From the NCBI GenBank assembly GCA_965227335.1, contig CBDDFV010000006.1, positions 186,001 through 250,000 of the forward strand: a stretch of 64,000 nt of DNA, read 5' to 3'. Below the pieces are notes generated by a model that did not search any database, was not told the DNA's origin, and worked only from the letters and a program-made list of their open reading frames with translations. Numbering within the stretch: position 1 is the stretch's first letter; each line of letters opens with the position of its first letter. Source of the stretch: CBDDFV01 sp965227335. GTDB lineage: Bacteria; Planctomycetota; Phycisphaerae; Phycisphaerales; SM1A02. Shown here piece by piece: positions 25,672-35,300 of this stretch. Position numbers and translations under genes: made by a program.

Positions 25672-26230
25672 GGCGATTCCTTTCTAGAACAAGCCAGCGG
25701 CACGATGCAGGGGCGGGCAGGATTAGTATGGTACCAAACAGTATGGCACCTGACAAGTTTGCGCGACGAGATTTTCGCGATGGGCTTTCCGAGAGAGCCC
25801 CGGGCCTGTGGCGATAGGGTTCTGAACGGGTATTGCCTGGTGAGCCAGCAGCGACGCTGCCCAGAAGAGTCTTGAGGAGCGATTGGCTACGGTGCGCACG
25901 AGGACCAACCTCTCGCTCATCGCCACAGCCGACCCCAGGGTCAGGTAGGCGAGCCAGTCACGACTCCGCTTCCGACGACTCGTCCTTCCGAAGATGGAGA
26001 ATGGCGGAGCTGTGATCACCGCGAAGAACATTGTGCTCTAGTGTTTCACGCGAGCGTCGTGCGGGCCCAGGGCGGCAAGTTGCTTAGCATCCGTGCGGAC
26101 AATTCATGCCGAAAAACAAGACACCTGTCCCGGTCCAAAGAACGCGGCCGCGATTGAACCCCCAAGTGCTGCCCGCTACGCGGCTTCTCGTCAAAGCGGT
26201 GTTGCCGAGCGCTTCAATGGAGGACTTCCG
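25672..26230. promoter_or_regulatory. gap between ohr and pirin genes with a repeated 11-bp motif
   Basis: No convincing gene; the frames inside are basic and lack family patterns. AGTATGGTACC (25725-25735) and AGTATGGCACC (25740-25750) are direct repeats 15 bp apart, ending 54 bp or more upstream of the ohr start, a suitable place for an operator overlapping the ohr promoter. The pirin promoter must also lie in this gap. Confidence 0.45.
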
Positions 26231-26980
26231 ATGACTACAGGAATGATCTACCAGCCCGCCGCCCAGCGTCTCTCGTTTGAACGTGGACCATTCCGCATCC
26301 AGCGCTCGTACCCGGGCCGGGGCGTGAGCGATGACTCCGGGCTCGGGCCGATCGGCGCGATTGATCACGCGGATTTGCTGCCGGGCCTGCTCGTGCCGAT
26401 GCACGAGCACCGTGACGACGAGATCATCTCGTATCTCCGCTCGGGCGAGATGGTCCACCGCGACTCAGCAGGGCTCACCGAGACCATCACGCCGACACGG
26501 CTGATGGTGATGAACGCGGGCAGCGGCTTCTCGCATGAAGAGTCGATTCCCGGCGACACCGGCGTCAAGATGTTGCAGATCTTTGTCCGCCCACGGGAAC
26601 GCGGGCTCAAGCCAGGCATCCAGTTCGCAGAGTTGTCGCAGCGCCAAAGCACCAATGCATGGCGGAAACTCGTCGGCGCGGAGAAGTCCGTTGCCATGGC
26701 GACCGTTCGAAGCGAGATTGGCCTCTTCGATGCTTCGCTGGAACAAGGGAGCCGACTGGATGCCTCGGCTCCTGATGGCTGGGGATGGTGGCTCTATGTG
26801 TTCTCCGGTGAGGTTGTACTCGGCGATTACCGATGCTCGGAGGGCGACAGCGCTGCATGCCCGGATGGCCAGACAATCGACATCGCCGCAGAGTCGAAGG
26901 CGGAGTTGGTTCTGTTCATATTTGACCGCGAGGCCCAGTACTCAGATGAAGGCTCGCTGAGCGGTCGGCAATCACTCTAG
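26231..26980 (+). CDS. pirin-family (bicupin) protein
   Basis: 249 residues from ATG 26231, preceded by GGAGG; longer frames upstream are not needed. The N-terminal cupin shows LLVPMHEHRDDEIISYLRSG and VHRDSAG, which align with the metal-binding HPHRGFET region of pirins, and MNAGSGFSHEE with the second motif. The C-terminal cupin is shorter (WWLYVFSGEV). The form resembles YhaK-like pirins. Some pirins have quercetinase activity or act as redox-sensitive co-regulators; the role here is unknown, but its place next to ohr hints at oxidative stress. Confidence 0.85.
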   Translation: MTTGMIYQPAAQRLSFERGPFRIQRSYPGRGVSDDSGLGPIGAIDHADLLPGLLVPMHEHRDDEIISYLRSGEMVHRDSAGLTETITPTRLMVMNAGSGFSHEESIPGDTGVKMLQIFVRPRERGLKPGIQFAELSQRQSTNAWRKLVGAEKSVAMATVRSEIGLFDASLEQGSRLDASAPDGWGWWLYVFSGEVVLGDYRCSEGDSAACPDGQTIDIAAESKAELVLFIFDREAQYSDEGSLSGRQSL

Positions 26981-27110
26981 TTTTTTGGCCACTGCTCGCG
27001 GTTTGACCCTCACCGCACTCGGCCAACGCCAGATTCACGCACTACAAATCCGGGCAACCCTGCACTACATAGGGCGAAAGCTCGTCCGAAGGGGACGTAG
27101 TGCAAAAGCA

Positions 27111-27157
27111 AAGAAGCCCCGCAAACGCCTTGTTTTCAGGCACTTGCGGGGCTTCTT
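27111..27157 (-). terminator. strong intrinsic-type hairpin downstream of the tRNA-Gly fragment
   Basis: AAGAAGCCCCGCAA (27111-27124) pairs over 14 bp with TTGCGGGGCTTCTT (27144-27157), and the loop contains a further GCCT/AGGC pair. It directly follows the tRNA 3' end on the minus strand, as a tRNA transcript terminator would, and can also work toward the plus strand for the pirin gene. Confidence 0.85.
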
Positions 27158-27161
27158 AAAA

Positions 27162-27204
27162 AGCGGGTGATCGGATTCGAACCGACGACATTCACGTTGG
27201 CAAC
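27162..27204 (-). tRNA. 3' half of tRNA-Gly(GCC), fragment without its 5' half
   Basis: On the minus strand TTGCCAA forms an anticodon loop with GCC. It is followed by the 3' anticodon strand CGTGA, variable loop ATGTC, T-arm GTCGG-TTCGAAT-CCGAT, acceptor CACCCGC and discriminator T. No CCA is encoded. The matching 5' parts (acceptor GCGGGTG, a D-arm and TCACG) are absent: upstream sequence reads GTGCCGGAGTG and cannot fold. A break exactly at the anticodon loop with an intact 3' end is the usual look of an attachment site left by a tyrosine-recombinase element. It is not a working tRNA. Confidence 0.8.
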
Positions 27205-27483
27205 ACTCCGGCACCAGTTCGCAAGTACCGCTTTCGTCGATACTTACGGTTTCACGTAATTCACTTTGCACAAGCGCTTCTAGCGCTTACTCGACGCCGG
27301 CGCCCCGGACCGTGCGCCCGAATCTGGACGCGGGTCGGCTGGCCGCTTCGGAGCCGGCGGCGGATCGGGGGCGCGCTCGCCGGCGGGCCGATCACGCCTG
27401 AATCGTCCACCGGATGTCCCCTGGCGGGGTACAAAAACTGTGCTTCCCGCAATTGCAGGCCAGGAACGCACTACCGTCCGTTC

Positions 27484-28554
27484 ATGCCCAGGTACTTCGA
27501 TCCGCTGCTTCGTCTGCTTGCGACCAGCGCTGATCAGCAGCTGGTGGCGCAGATCCAGTTCCTCAAGGCCGAGAACCGGATTCTCCGCGGCAAGCTTCCC
27601 AAGACCGTCACGCTCAGCCATATCGAGCGCATGCGCCTGCTGGCGCTGGGCCGCAAGCTGCGCTGGTCGGTGCTGAGGGAGCTGATCTCGGTCGTGCATC
27701 CCAATACGTTCGCACGATGGGTGCGGAAGTACAAGGGGGCGAAGTATCCACGAGAGTACGACGAGCGAGGGCCGAAGATCGGTCGGCCCAAGACGCCGCA
27801 GCACGTGCGGGATCTGGTCGTGAAGATCTCGAAGGAGACCGGGCTGGGCTATACCAGGATCCAAGGCGAACTCGCGAAGCTCGGGATCGAGCTTTCGCGG
27901 AGCACGATCACCAACATCCTGAAGCAGGCGGGGCTGTCGCCGGACCCGACGCGGGGCGAGGGGCACTGGAATCAGTTCCTGGCGATGCACGCCAAGACGT
28001 TGTGGGCGTGCGACTTCTTCTGTGTGAACGCGATCACGCCGCGCGGGATCAAGCAGTTCTACATGATCCTCTTTATCCACGTGGCCTCGCGGCGGATCAT
28101 CGTGACGCCGTCCACGATGCATCCGGTGCAGCGATGGGTAGCCCAGCAGGCGCGGAACTTCAGCATGGACCGGGCGGAGTCGAACCAGCCCGCCACGCAC
28201 GTTCTCCGGGACCGGGACCGGAAGTTCCATGACTGCTGGGACCACATCATCGAGTCGGAGCCGGGGTCGAAGTCGCTGATCCTGCCGCGGTGTTCGCCGA
28301 ACCTGAACGCGTTCGCCGAGCGGGCGATTCAGTCGCTCAAGCAGGAGTGCCTGAACCACTTCGTGATCTTCGGGCAGCGGCATCTCGACTATCTGGTGAA
28401 CGAGTATGTCGGGTTCTACAACCGGTGTCGGCCGCACTCGAGTCGCGGGTGTCTGCCGCCGATCCGGAACGGGCCGATACCCACCCAGGGCGAGATCTGC
28501 TGCCATGAGCGGTTGGGCGGGCTGCTCAAGCATTACTACAGGAAGGCCGCGTGA
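27484..28554 (+). CDS. rve-type (DDE integrase core) transposase
   Basis: 356 residues. An N-terminal helical/HTH part (NTFARWVRKYKG, GRPKTPQHVRDLVVKISKET, GYTRIQGELAKLG) is followed by the integrase core. The first Asp is in LWACDFFCV, the second in VLRDRDRKF, and the Glu in NAFAERAIQSLKQECL. The closing YNRCRPHSSRG and a ~45-residue tail end the protein. It appears intact. I could not find convincing terminal inverted repeats by eye, so the limits of the element are unknown. It lies about 280 bp from the tRNA-Gly fragment. Confidence 0.85.
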   Translation: MPRYFDPLLRLLATSADQQLVAQIQFLKAENRILRGKLPKTVTLSHIERMRLLALGRKLRWSVLRELISVVHPNTFARWVRKYKGAKYPREYDERGPKIGRPKTPQHVRDLVVKISKETGLGYTRIQGELAKLGIELSRSTITNILKQAGLSPDPTRGEGHWNQFLAMHAKTLWACDFFCVNAITPRGIKQFYMILFIHVASRRIIVTPSTMHPVQRWVAQQARNFSMDRAESNQPATHVLRDRDRKFHDCWDHIIESEPGSKSLILPRCSPNLNAFAERAIQSLKQECLNHFVIFGQRHLDYLVNEYVGFYNRCRPHSSRGCLPPIRNGPIPTQGEICCHERLGGLLKHYYRKAA

Positions 28555-28982
28555 GGACGTGAGATCCGGGCAGCGCGGTAGGTGCGCGCTCTCTACACCG
28601 GGACGGCCGCTCCGTCCCGCGCCCGAACAAGAGCGGGCGCCAGCGTTCCCGGCGATACCGAACGAGCCAGCGTCTGCGTCGGATGATCGAGCCGGTGATC
28701 GGCTGGTTCAAACAGACGGGTGGTCAGCGGCGGACTCGGTTCATCGGACATCCCCGAATCGAAGACGACGTGCGAATGACCGCGGCGGCGTGGAACCTGC
28801 TCCGAATGACCTCACTGACCCGGCCCGCATGAGCGGCCCGAAGCCCACCGCACTCCCAACCGCGGCGCCCGACAGCGCCGCACTCTGAAACCGATCCCAT
28901 CACCACGCACCCACCCCACGGGCCCGGAATCTCCATGCTCCCGCGGAATCGCTTAGCGGCCTGCTAGCACCGCGAGCAAATT
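28555..28982. other. gap downstream of the transposase
   Basis: Apart from the transposase remnant (28602-28832) nothing is supported. The last 150 bp are low-complexity, C-rich sequence before the immunity-like gene end at 28983. Confidence 0.5.
28602..28832 (+). pseudogene. C-terminal remnant of a second (IS5/IS1182-like) transposase
   Basis: A frame ending at the TGA 28830-28832 reads RLRRMIEPVIGWFKQTGG, then TRFIGHPRIEDDVRM and TAAAWNLLRM. This is the closing pattern of DDE transposases in the IS5/IS1182 groups, in which the catalytic Glu precedes GW(F/L)K and the protein ends near AAAAYNLVRMRNL. The N-terminal two-thirds is missing, and no start codon with a ribosome site is present. 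It was probably truncated when the neighbouring transposase element inserted. Confidence 0.65.
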
Positions 28983-29399
28983 TCAGTCAGGCTTGTTGCC
29001 GGAGTCCGAGGTGAGACTATCACCACGAACTCCCATGATCGCCAAGGCCTCACGTGCCGACCTCTGTATGGCGGGCCACTCTGGAAGCCCCATGTACTCT
29101 GCGTCACTCATCTCTGTCCCGTGACGCCCAAAGATATCTTCGATTCGTTCTACCACGTTTGCGATAGCGCGAGCTTCGTCCGCTGAACGGAACAGCTTCC
29201 CGACATACACCAGTGGGGTGTCCGACAATCTCGTGTCGTCGAACAACAGGTGCACACACTGGTCAAAATCATGATGACGAAATCCTCGGTAGGAACGTCG
29301 CTCCAACCAGAGCGATCGCTGCCATGCGTCGTCCGAGAGGGCTACCAGCGTGATGATCAGCTCGCGACGTAGTCCTGAGTAGTCGCTATCAAGGAGCAT
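28983..29399 (-). CDS. putative immunity protein (SCO4402-like) for the RHS toxin
   Basis: 138 residues. It begins MLLDSDYSGLRRELIITLVA, overlaps the end of the RHS gene by 11 bp and is co-oriented, the standard place of an immunity gene. The body FDQCVHLLFDDTRL, then ANVVERIEDIFGRHGTEMSD and AEYMGLPEWPAIQRSAREAL, follows the SCO4402 family, small acidic proteins that often occur as immunity-like neighbours of polymorphic toxins (family recalled, not searched). It is acidic and has no signal peptide, as expected for a cytoplasmic inhibitor. Confidence 0.65.
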   Translation of the reverse strand: MLLDSDYSGLRRELIITLVALSDDAWQRSLWLERRSYRGFRHHDFDQCVHLLFDDTRLSDTPLVYVGKLFRSADEARAIANVVERIEDIFGRHGTEMSDAEYMGLPEWPAIQRSAREALAIMGVRGDSLTSDSGNKPD

Positions 29400-32300
29400 T
29401 CCATGAACTCCAGTTCACATATTCAGATAAAGGAATGTGAGCCTGGACCGCGTTGTCCGAGAGAGCCCCCGACAAGGGCTGGCCATCACGCCCGATGAGC
29501 TTCCCACGGCTACTCACAACAACGTGATCCACGCGCTGAGATGGCCAGGGCGAGTTCGGAATGCCCATGTCAATTCGGATGTTATTGCCAACATCAGATG
29601 GATCCTGCCAGCGGCGGCCCACTCCCTTCCGGTTGGCTCGCTCAATCCAAGCGTTCGGCACCATATCGGTCGCACGGAGAAACTCATCGCCCGCAAGGAA
29701 CTCATCGCCGGTGCGGGCATGCCTCGCCAGGGGGACGCCGGGGATACCACGACCGCCGGACGAACAACTGCCGGCGGAAGCTCGATTCCGCATTGCTGCT
29801 CGCAAGACATGCTCACCAGCCTCTCGTGTTGCTAGCCGCCAGATCGCCACGGGCAAGTCGATCGTACTTAGGGCAATGTCAGCCCAATCCCCGACCGCTT
29901 CACTTCCCGTAACGTCCGTGACGCACGTTGCGGTAAACGTCCGGTGCTCAGCTCCGTCAATGAGCGAACGAATGCCGGAGAACGCGGTGTCAGCCCCATG
30001 CACAATCAGCACGAGGCCCCCGACTCCCCCAAGAAACGGGCTCGAGAAAGCGCCGCCAGCCATCTCAACGCCACCGAGGCCGATGTTCTTCACCCCTCTC
30101 CACCGACCCACTTCTTCGCCGTACTTGTGGGCAAGCGCTGCATAGATCTCGCCGCGGTGATGGTGACCAGAAACCCTCAACAAAGCGCTGTATTGCTTGT
30201 CGTTGATTACGCCAGCCTTCCATTGCGCTCGCAGCGCGAAATCCCGCTGCTGCTGCGCAAACAAGATGGGGTCGTAGTCTGTGTTCTTTCCCCAAAAAAG
30301 ACCGAAAGAGTCGACAAGGTCAACTGGTGAGGAAGCGGAGTATTGATAGACATTGCCTCCATCGATAAAGCCCAGCGGATCACGTTCAACCCACCGCCCA
30401 TGGCGCGGCAAGTAGTGACGATATCGCACGGTGTACTGCTGCCCGGGACTGTTGAACAAGTACCCAGCAAACCCCACCACGTTGTCGATGTCGCTGATCA
30501 AGCCATCGGCCAAGGCTCGCGCATTCGGCCCGACTGAGTCGTTCGAGTCAACGACACCGTCCCGGTTGATGTCAGCCTCGGCGCGGTAGTTCGCCCCGCC
30601 AATTGAGGGAGCCGCAGAAAGGGAAATTGCCGTGATGATCGCGGTGTCGGCCGTGTCGACATCGCCATCACCATCGACATCGTGGCCCTGGTGGTGCCTT
30701 GCCTCACCGTATGGTGAGTAGACCACTCGCTCAAGAACACGGGCGTTGCTGTCAACGACCGCGACAACCGACCCAATGGCGTCACACAGAAGCCAGTGGC
30801 GTTCTTCGATCGTGCCATCGACATCGTCGTCCAACCGGCGGACGAGTGCATTGTCGATCCCGATGACACCCCAGACCGTTTGGATGATGCGATCCGCAGC
30901 GAATGTGCCCGTATAGGTGTCGTCGATCCGCTCTTCGATAAGCTGCCAATCCGGCGAATAGAACAGCTGACGCGCCTCGTCGACCGGCCCCGTCAATGGG
31001 AGTGACACATCGGAGCGGACGAGGATGCGGTGATGGAGCCCGTTGTACTCATACTCCGCAATGTTGCCATTGCTCGAGCCGCCTGACGGAACGCCCTCGA
31101 TGGAGACGAGACGGTTCCACGCATCGTGGACGTACAGGAACTCGCTGCCCCCGGTTGAGGTCTCCTCGTCCGTCAGATTGCCGGCGGCGTCGTACGCGAA
31201 GGCGAGGCCGCCTCGATCCGTCAGCTCGTTGGCCTCGTTGTGGGTCGGCGACTGGTCGAACTCACCGGCGCCGGTGTACGACCCGTCATTGTCGATGTCG
31301 AGACTGACGCCCGCCCAGCGGTTCGCCATGTCGAGGTCCCAGGCCCATTCGGGGCTCGAAGTCCCGCTGAAAGAGCTGGCGTCGCCGACGCCGAACTGTG
31401 CGCCCTCCAGTCGGTCGAGACTGTCATACGAATACTCACGACCGTTGTCCCACTGCGTCCCGGGCAGCACGTTGTAGTCGGCCGTTCGATTGGTGTCCTT
31501 GTCGTACGAATACTCGCTGTGGACAATGGGAGGCCCGTTCGGGATGCCCGCTGTCCCGCCGGGGCCGAATGTCACATCGACCCACATTTGGTTGATGAGG
31601 CGGCCGAATCGGTCCCATCCGGGATACGTCCCAGGTGTATCGTCACCGTCGAATGCCCGAAATCGGTCCAAGACGACGCCCGGCGTCATGTAGTCGACCG
31701 TTACCGGCTGACCTAGCCCCAGGTACTCGTACTCCACGATACTCGGCGGAGTTCCCGCAACGTCGCTCTCGTCCAGCCCGCCGATGCGGCTGATCAACGA
31801 GTTCAAGCCCGACCGCTTGATCTCAAGCGTAAAGCCGGCCGTCGTGACGTGCGGATACTCGAGTTCGTAGGCTCGGCTGTAGTTGCCGACCGGAGTTGAC
31901 GCGCCCGGAACCTCTTCCTCGTAAACGTAGCGAATGATGGGCGTCGAAGAATCCACGGCGCCGCTATGCGATTGGGCAAAGGTCTCGATCTGGAGGAGGC
32001 CGGTATAGGTGAAGGCGACCTCGTTGGCGATCGTCCCCATGGAGACATCGCTCAGCGAACTGACCGAGTCGATTGTCCCAAAAGCGGTGTACTCCGTCTC
32101 AATGCCCTCGATCGCGTCATCGACGTTAGGCGCGTCCAGCACCTCGTCAAGCGTGATTCTCCCGAGGTCGTCCCGATGGTACTTGTGCTCGGTCTGGTTC
32201 TGGTCCTCCATGAAGACCAGTTCGCCCAGCGTGTTGTACGCCATCTTCTTGGTGTAGGCCGCCGCCGAGGATGACGCGCCGGTCGTCTCGTCCGGGAACC

Positions 32301-35300
32301 GGATCTCGGTGAGCAGGTTGTTCGACGCAATCTCCGACTGCCCGGAACTCGCGCCCTTGTTGCTCGTGTAGATGTACGTTGTGTTCTGGACGAACTCGCT
32401 CGCCGTTCCGTCCGGCAGGTGAACCGTATGGGCGGTGACTTGGCCAGCACTGTTCAGGTACGTGCTGATCACCCGATCCGTATCGGGCTCGTTCACGTCC
32501 AGACCAGAGGTGACACTCCACCTCGGCTCCGTGCTGTGCTTGGCAAGAACCGCGTCCTCGTAGTTCTCGATCGTCGCGATTTGACGGTAGAGATCGTCGT
32601 ACAACCGCTTGATGACCTGAGCAGCGGTGCCGGCGGAGCCTCCGCCCGGCGTGACGACTGTCTCGACGAGGCCGCGATCGCCGTAGACGATTTCTGTGAC
32701 CAGTTGATCGCCCGACGAATCCCAATCGAGGTCAAAGTTGGTTGGAACGCTGTTCGCGGCCACAAAGCCCGTGGTGTTCGTCCCGAACTCGATCATTCGA
32801 GTGACTCGGTCAGCGCCATCGAAGTACCGGCCCGAGTAGGTGCTCACTGCGAGCGGGCTGGTCGTTGGCGACAAGGCGCCCAGGGCCGTCCCGGACGCGT
32901 CATGCGTTCGCAGACGCGTCGTCACGAGGTCCATCAAGCCCGCCTGAGTCGTCGGCTCATCGTCGCCGAGGACATAGCGATACTCCTGCTGCTCGAGCAC
33001 CACATCGTTCGAGACGACCGTCGTCGGGCTGCTGTAGAAGTCGGAGTATGTGGCGTCGCTCGCATCGCCGCCATCGGTGACGTACTCGATCGTCGGCCGT
33101 CCCAGACCGTCATACTGCGTTTTCATGACGGGGCTGTTCGGCGCCCAGGTGCCGACGATACGCCCCACCTCGTCGAACCAATGGCGGGTCTCAAGGAACT
33201 CGTGAGTCGCCGCGGCCGGGTCAATCGACCGCCGGGTTGAATACGGCAGGCCTCGCTGACTGAAGGCCGTCTCGGTATAGACGTATCGCGTGGAATCAGA
33301 ACTGTTGAAGTCGTGGGACGCCGTGGGGAGTACGCTGAACACGCCCGTTTGGGTGACGCGACTCAGGTTGTCATACGCCATGAGCACATCAGGCTGCTCA
33401 GGATTATCGATGATGATCAGGCGGTCACGGAAGTCGTACTCGTAGTCGGTGATCCGGTTCCCGGCATCGACATGCTCTACGACACGGGTGACATTGCCAT
33501 TTCCGATTCCCTGGGCCGAAGCCGAGCCGTCGAAGTAGACATCGAGCACAACCTCCATGTCGCCGGTGCTCGGATCGGTATCGGTCCCGATCTCCTTCTG
33601 GATCACTCGGTGGAGGACGTCGTAGCCGTACCGGACGATCGTCCCCTCGTCGTTCTCAGCTGTCTCAAGCCGGCCGAGTTGGTCGTAGGTGTACGTGTCC
33701 TCGTAGTACGCGCTCGAACCGACGTCGTGGTAGCGCCGAGTGTGTTCGACCAGACCCGCGACGTCGTGTTCAATCTCCACCTGGAAGACCGCCGCACCGA
33801 AGCTGTAATCCTCGACGAAGATCGGGTACGAGGCGAACGCCGTTTCGCTGGCAAGCGTGTACGCCGCACTTGGCGGATAGTGCACTTCCGCGATCAGATC
33901 GCCGTCAGCATTGAACCACTGAACAACGGCGGGGCCGTCGTGCTCGTCGGTGTCGAACTGAACGGGCAGCACGACCGTCGCCAGGTATTCCTCGTGATTC
34001 GGCCGGCCCGGACAACTGCCGCGGATCTCGGTTCGAAATCGCGTACTCAAACCACTCGGAGAAACCACTTCCTTGACCCGGCCCAGAGGGTCTCGAACGA
34101 CCAAGGTCGTCAGCGATCCCCCCTGAGTCGACAACTGCGACTCGTTGAATCGCCCGAAATTGGACATGGTGATTCCGGGAACACTTGGAACGGCCGAAGG
34201 ATCGGCGTTGCCGATGACCTGAACGACCTGCCCGGTGCGCGAGATCACACCACCTGACGGCTGATCCGCCGAGCGGCTGTACGTGTCGAACTGCCGATAG
34301 TCGATGCTGCCATCCGCGGCGATCGAGCAATAGCCATTACCAAACGTGTCGAACAGTTCGTAGCTGGAGTACGTGCCTCCCGGACCAAGTTCGCCACTCG
34401 CCTCAGCCTCCTCGCTCCGCTTCACGTACGCGACATCGTGGCCGCCGGTCGTGTGGAACCCGTACTCAAACGTGACCACTTCGATCTCGGCCGCGGTGGG
34501 CGAACTCGAATCAGTGCGATATCGCCGCACCTCATTGGGCAGGTATGCTCGGTCATCGTCGGTAGTGTCGGCGTCTCCGTAGATTGTCTCCGAGACAAGA
34601 ACGTCGCTTCCCAAACCGCCGTCTCTAACGGAGATCTTGGACCGACGGTTGTCCGAGGTGTACTCGTACACTCGAATCAATCCCGAGTCCTCCAAGAACG
34701 GGCTGACAGGGTCGTCGTCCTCGTCATTGCCGACCCCGTACTCGGGAGAGTCGTTGTTCGTACCCGCCGCGTACTCGCCCGCATCCAAGGCCGCAGGCGT
34801 ATAGACAGCGGTGAGGTTGCCCGAGCTATCGTGGTCGAAGAACGTTATCCAGGTTCCAGTTGCATTGGCATCGTCGACAATTGCTCGAGAGCGAAGGAAT
34901 GGAACACCCGACGACGTGGGTGTGTACATCTCGTAGTAGGTCGTTCGGTACGGATCAAGCTGACTTACCGAGCCGTCACGGACTTCCTCGATTACCTTGA
35001 TGGTGTCGGTCCCATCGGCGGGGTCGTCGTGATCAAAATAGTCGTAGCTCAGTCGCACGCCCTGAGTCCCACCGCCAGCGCAGCCACAAGCCGACAAAAC
35101 CCACTGGATCTTGACCTGCCCCGTGGTATCGTCGTACTCCTCGACCATCTTCGACGCGTATTCTTCGACCACACTGTCCGATGAGTTGAGCAAGGCGCCC
35201 GCCGCGGCTTGCAGACTATCCTCATCCTGTTCCTCGGCGTAGTACTCGATCTGCTCTCCCCGGATTAGCATCTTCAGTTGGCCATCGTCCCCCACGAAGT

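Larger units (their letters stand above)
26981..27483. other. gene-free junction with terminator, tRNA fragment and palindromes
   Basis: No gene. It holds a strong hairpin (27111-27157), the 3' part of a tRNA-Gly (27162-27204), a palindrome AAGCGCTTCTAGCGCTT near 27271-27287, and repeated GCACTAC/GTAGTGC words around 27037-27103. Short frames over the tRNA part (with RRFESDHPL) are the usual artefact of reading through a tRNA. Confidence 0.6.

Noticed and set aside
25723..26031. 102-residue minus-strand frame between ohr and pirin
   Set aside because: Basic, no ribosome site, no family pattern, and it covers the repeated operator-like motif.
27100..27260. tmRNA or intron-containing tRNA
   Set aside because: No tag reading frame or 5' acceptor strand is present, and no intron-like sequence or 5' half was found nearby; a 3' tRNA-Gly fragment explains all matches.
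27065..27271. Small protein with RRFESDHPL
   Set aside because: Typical artefact of translating through a tRNA 3' half and its terminator.
27280..28533. 417-codon minus-strand frame
   Set aside because: Antisense to the transposase, whose DDE residues are clear.
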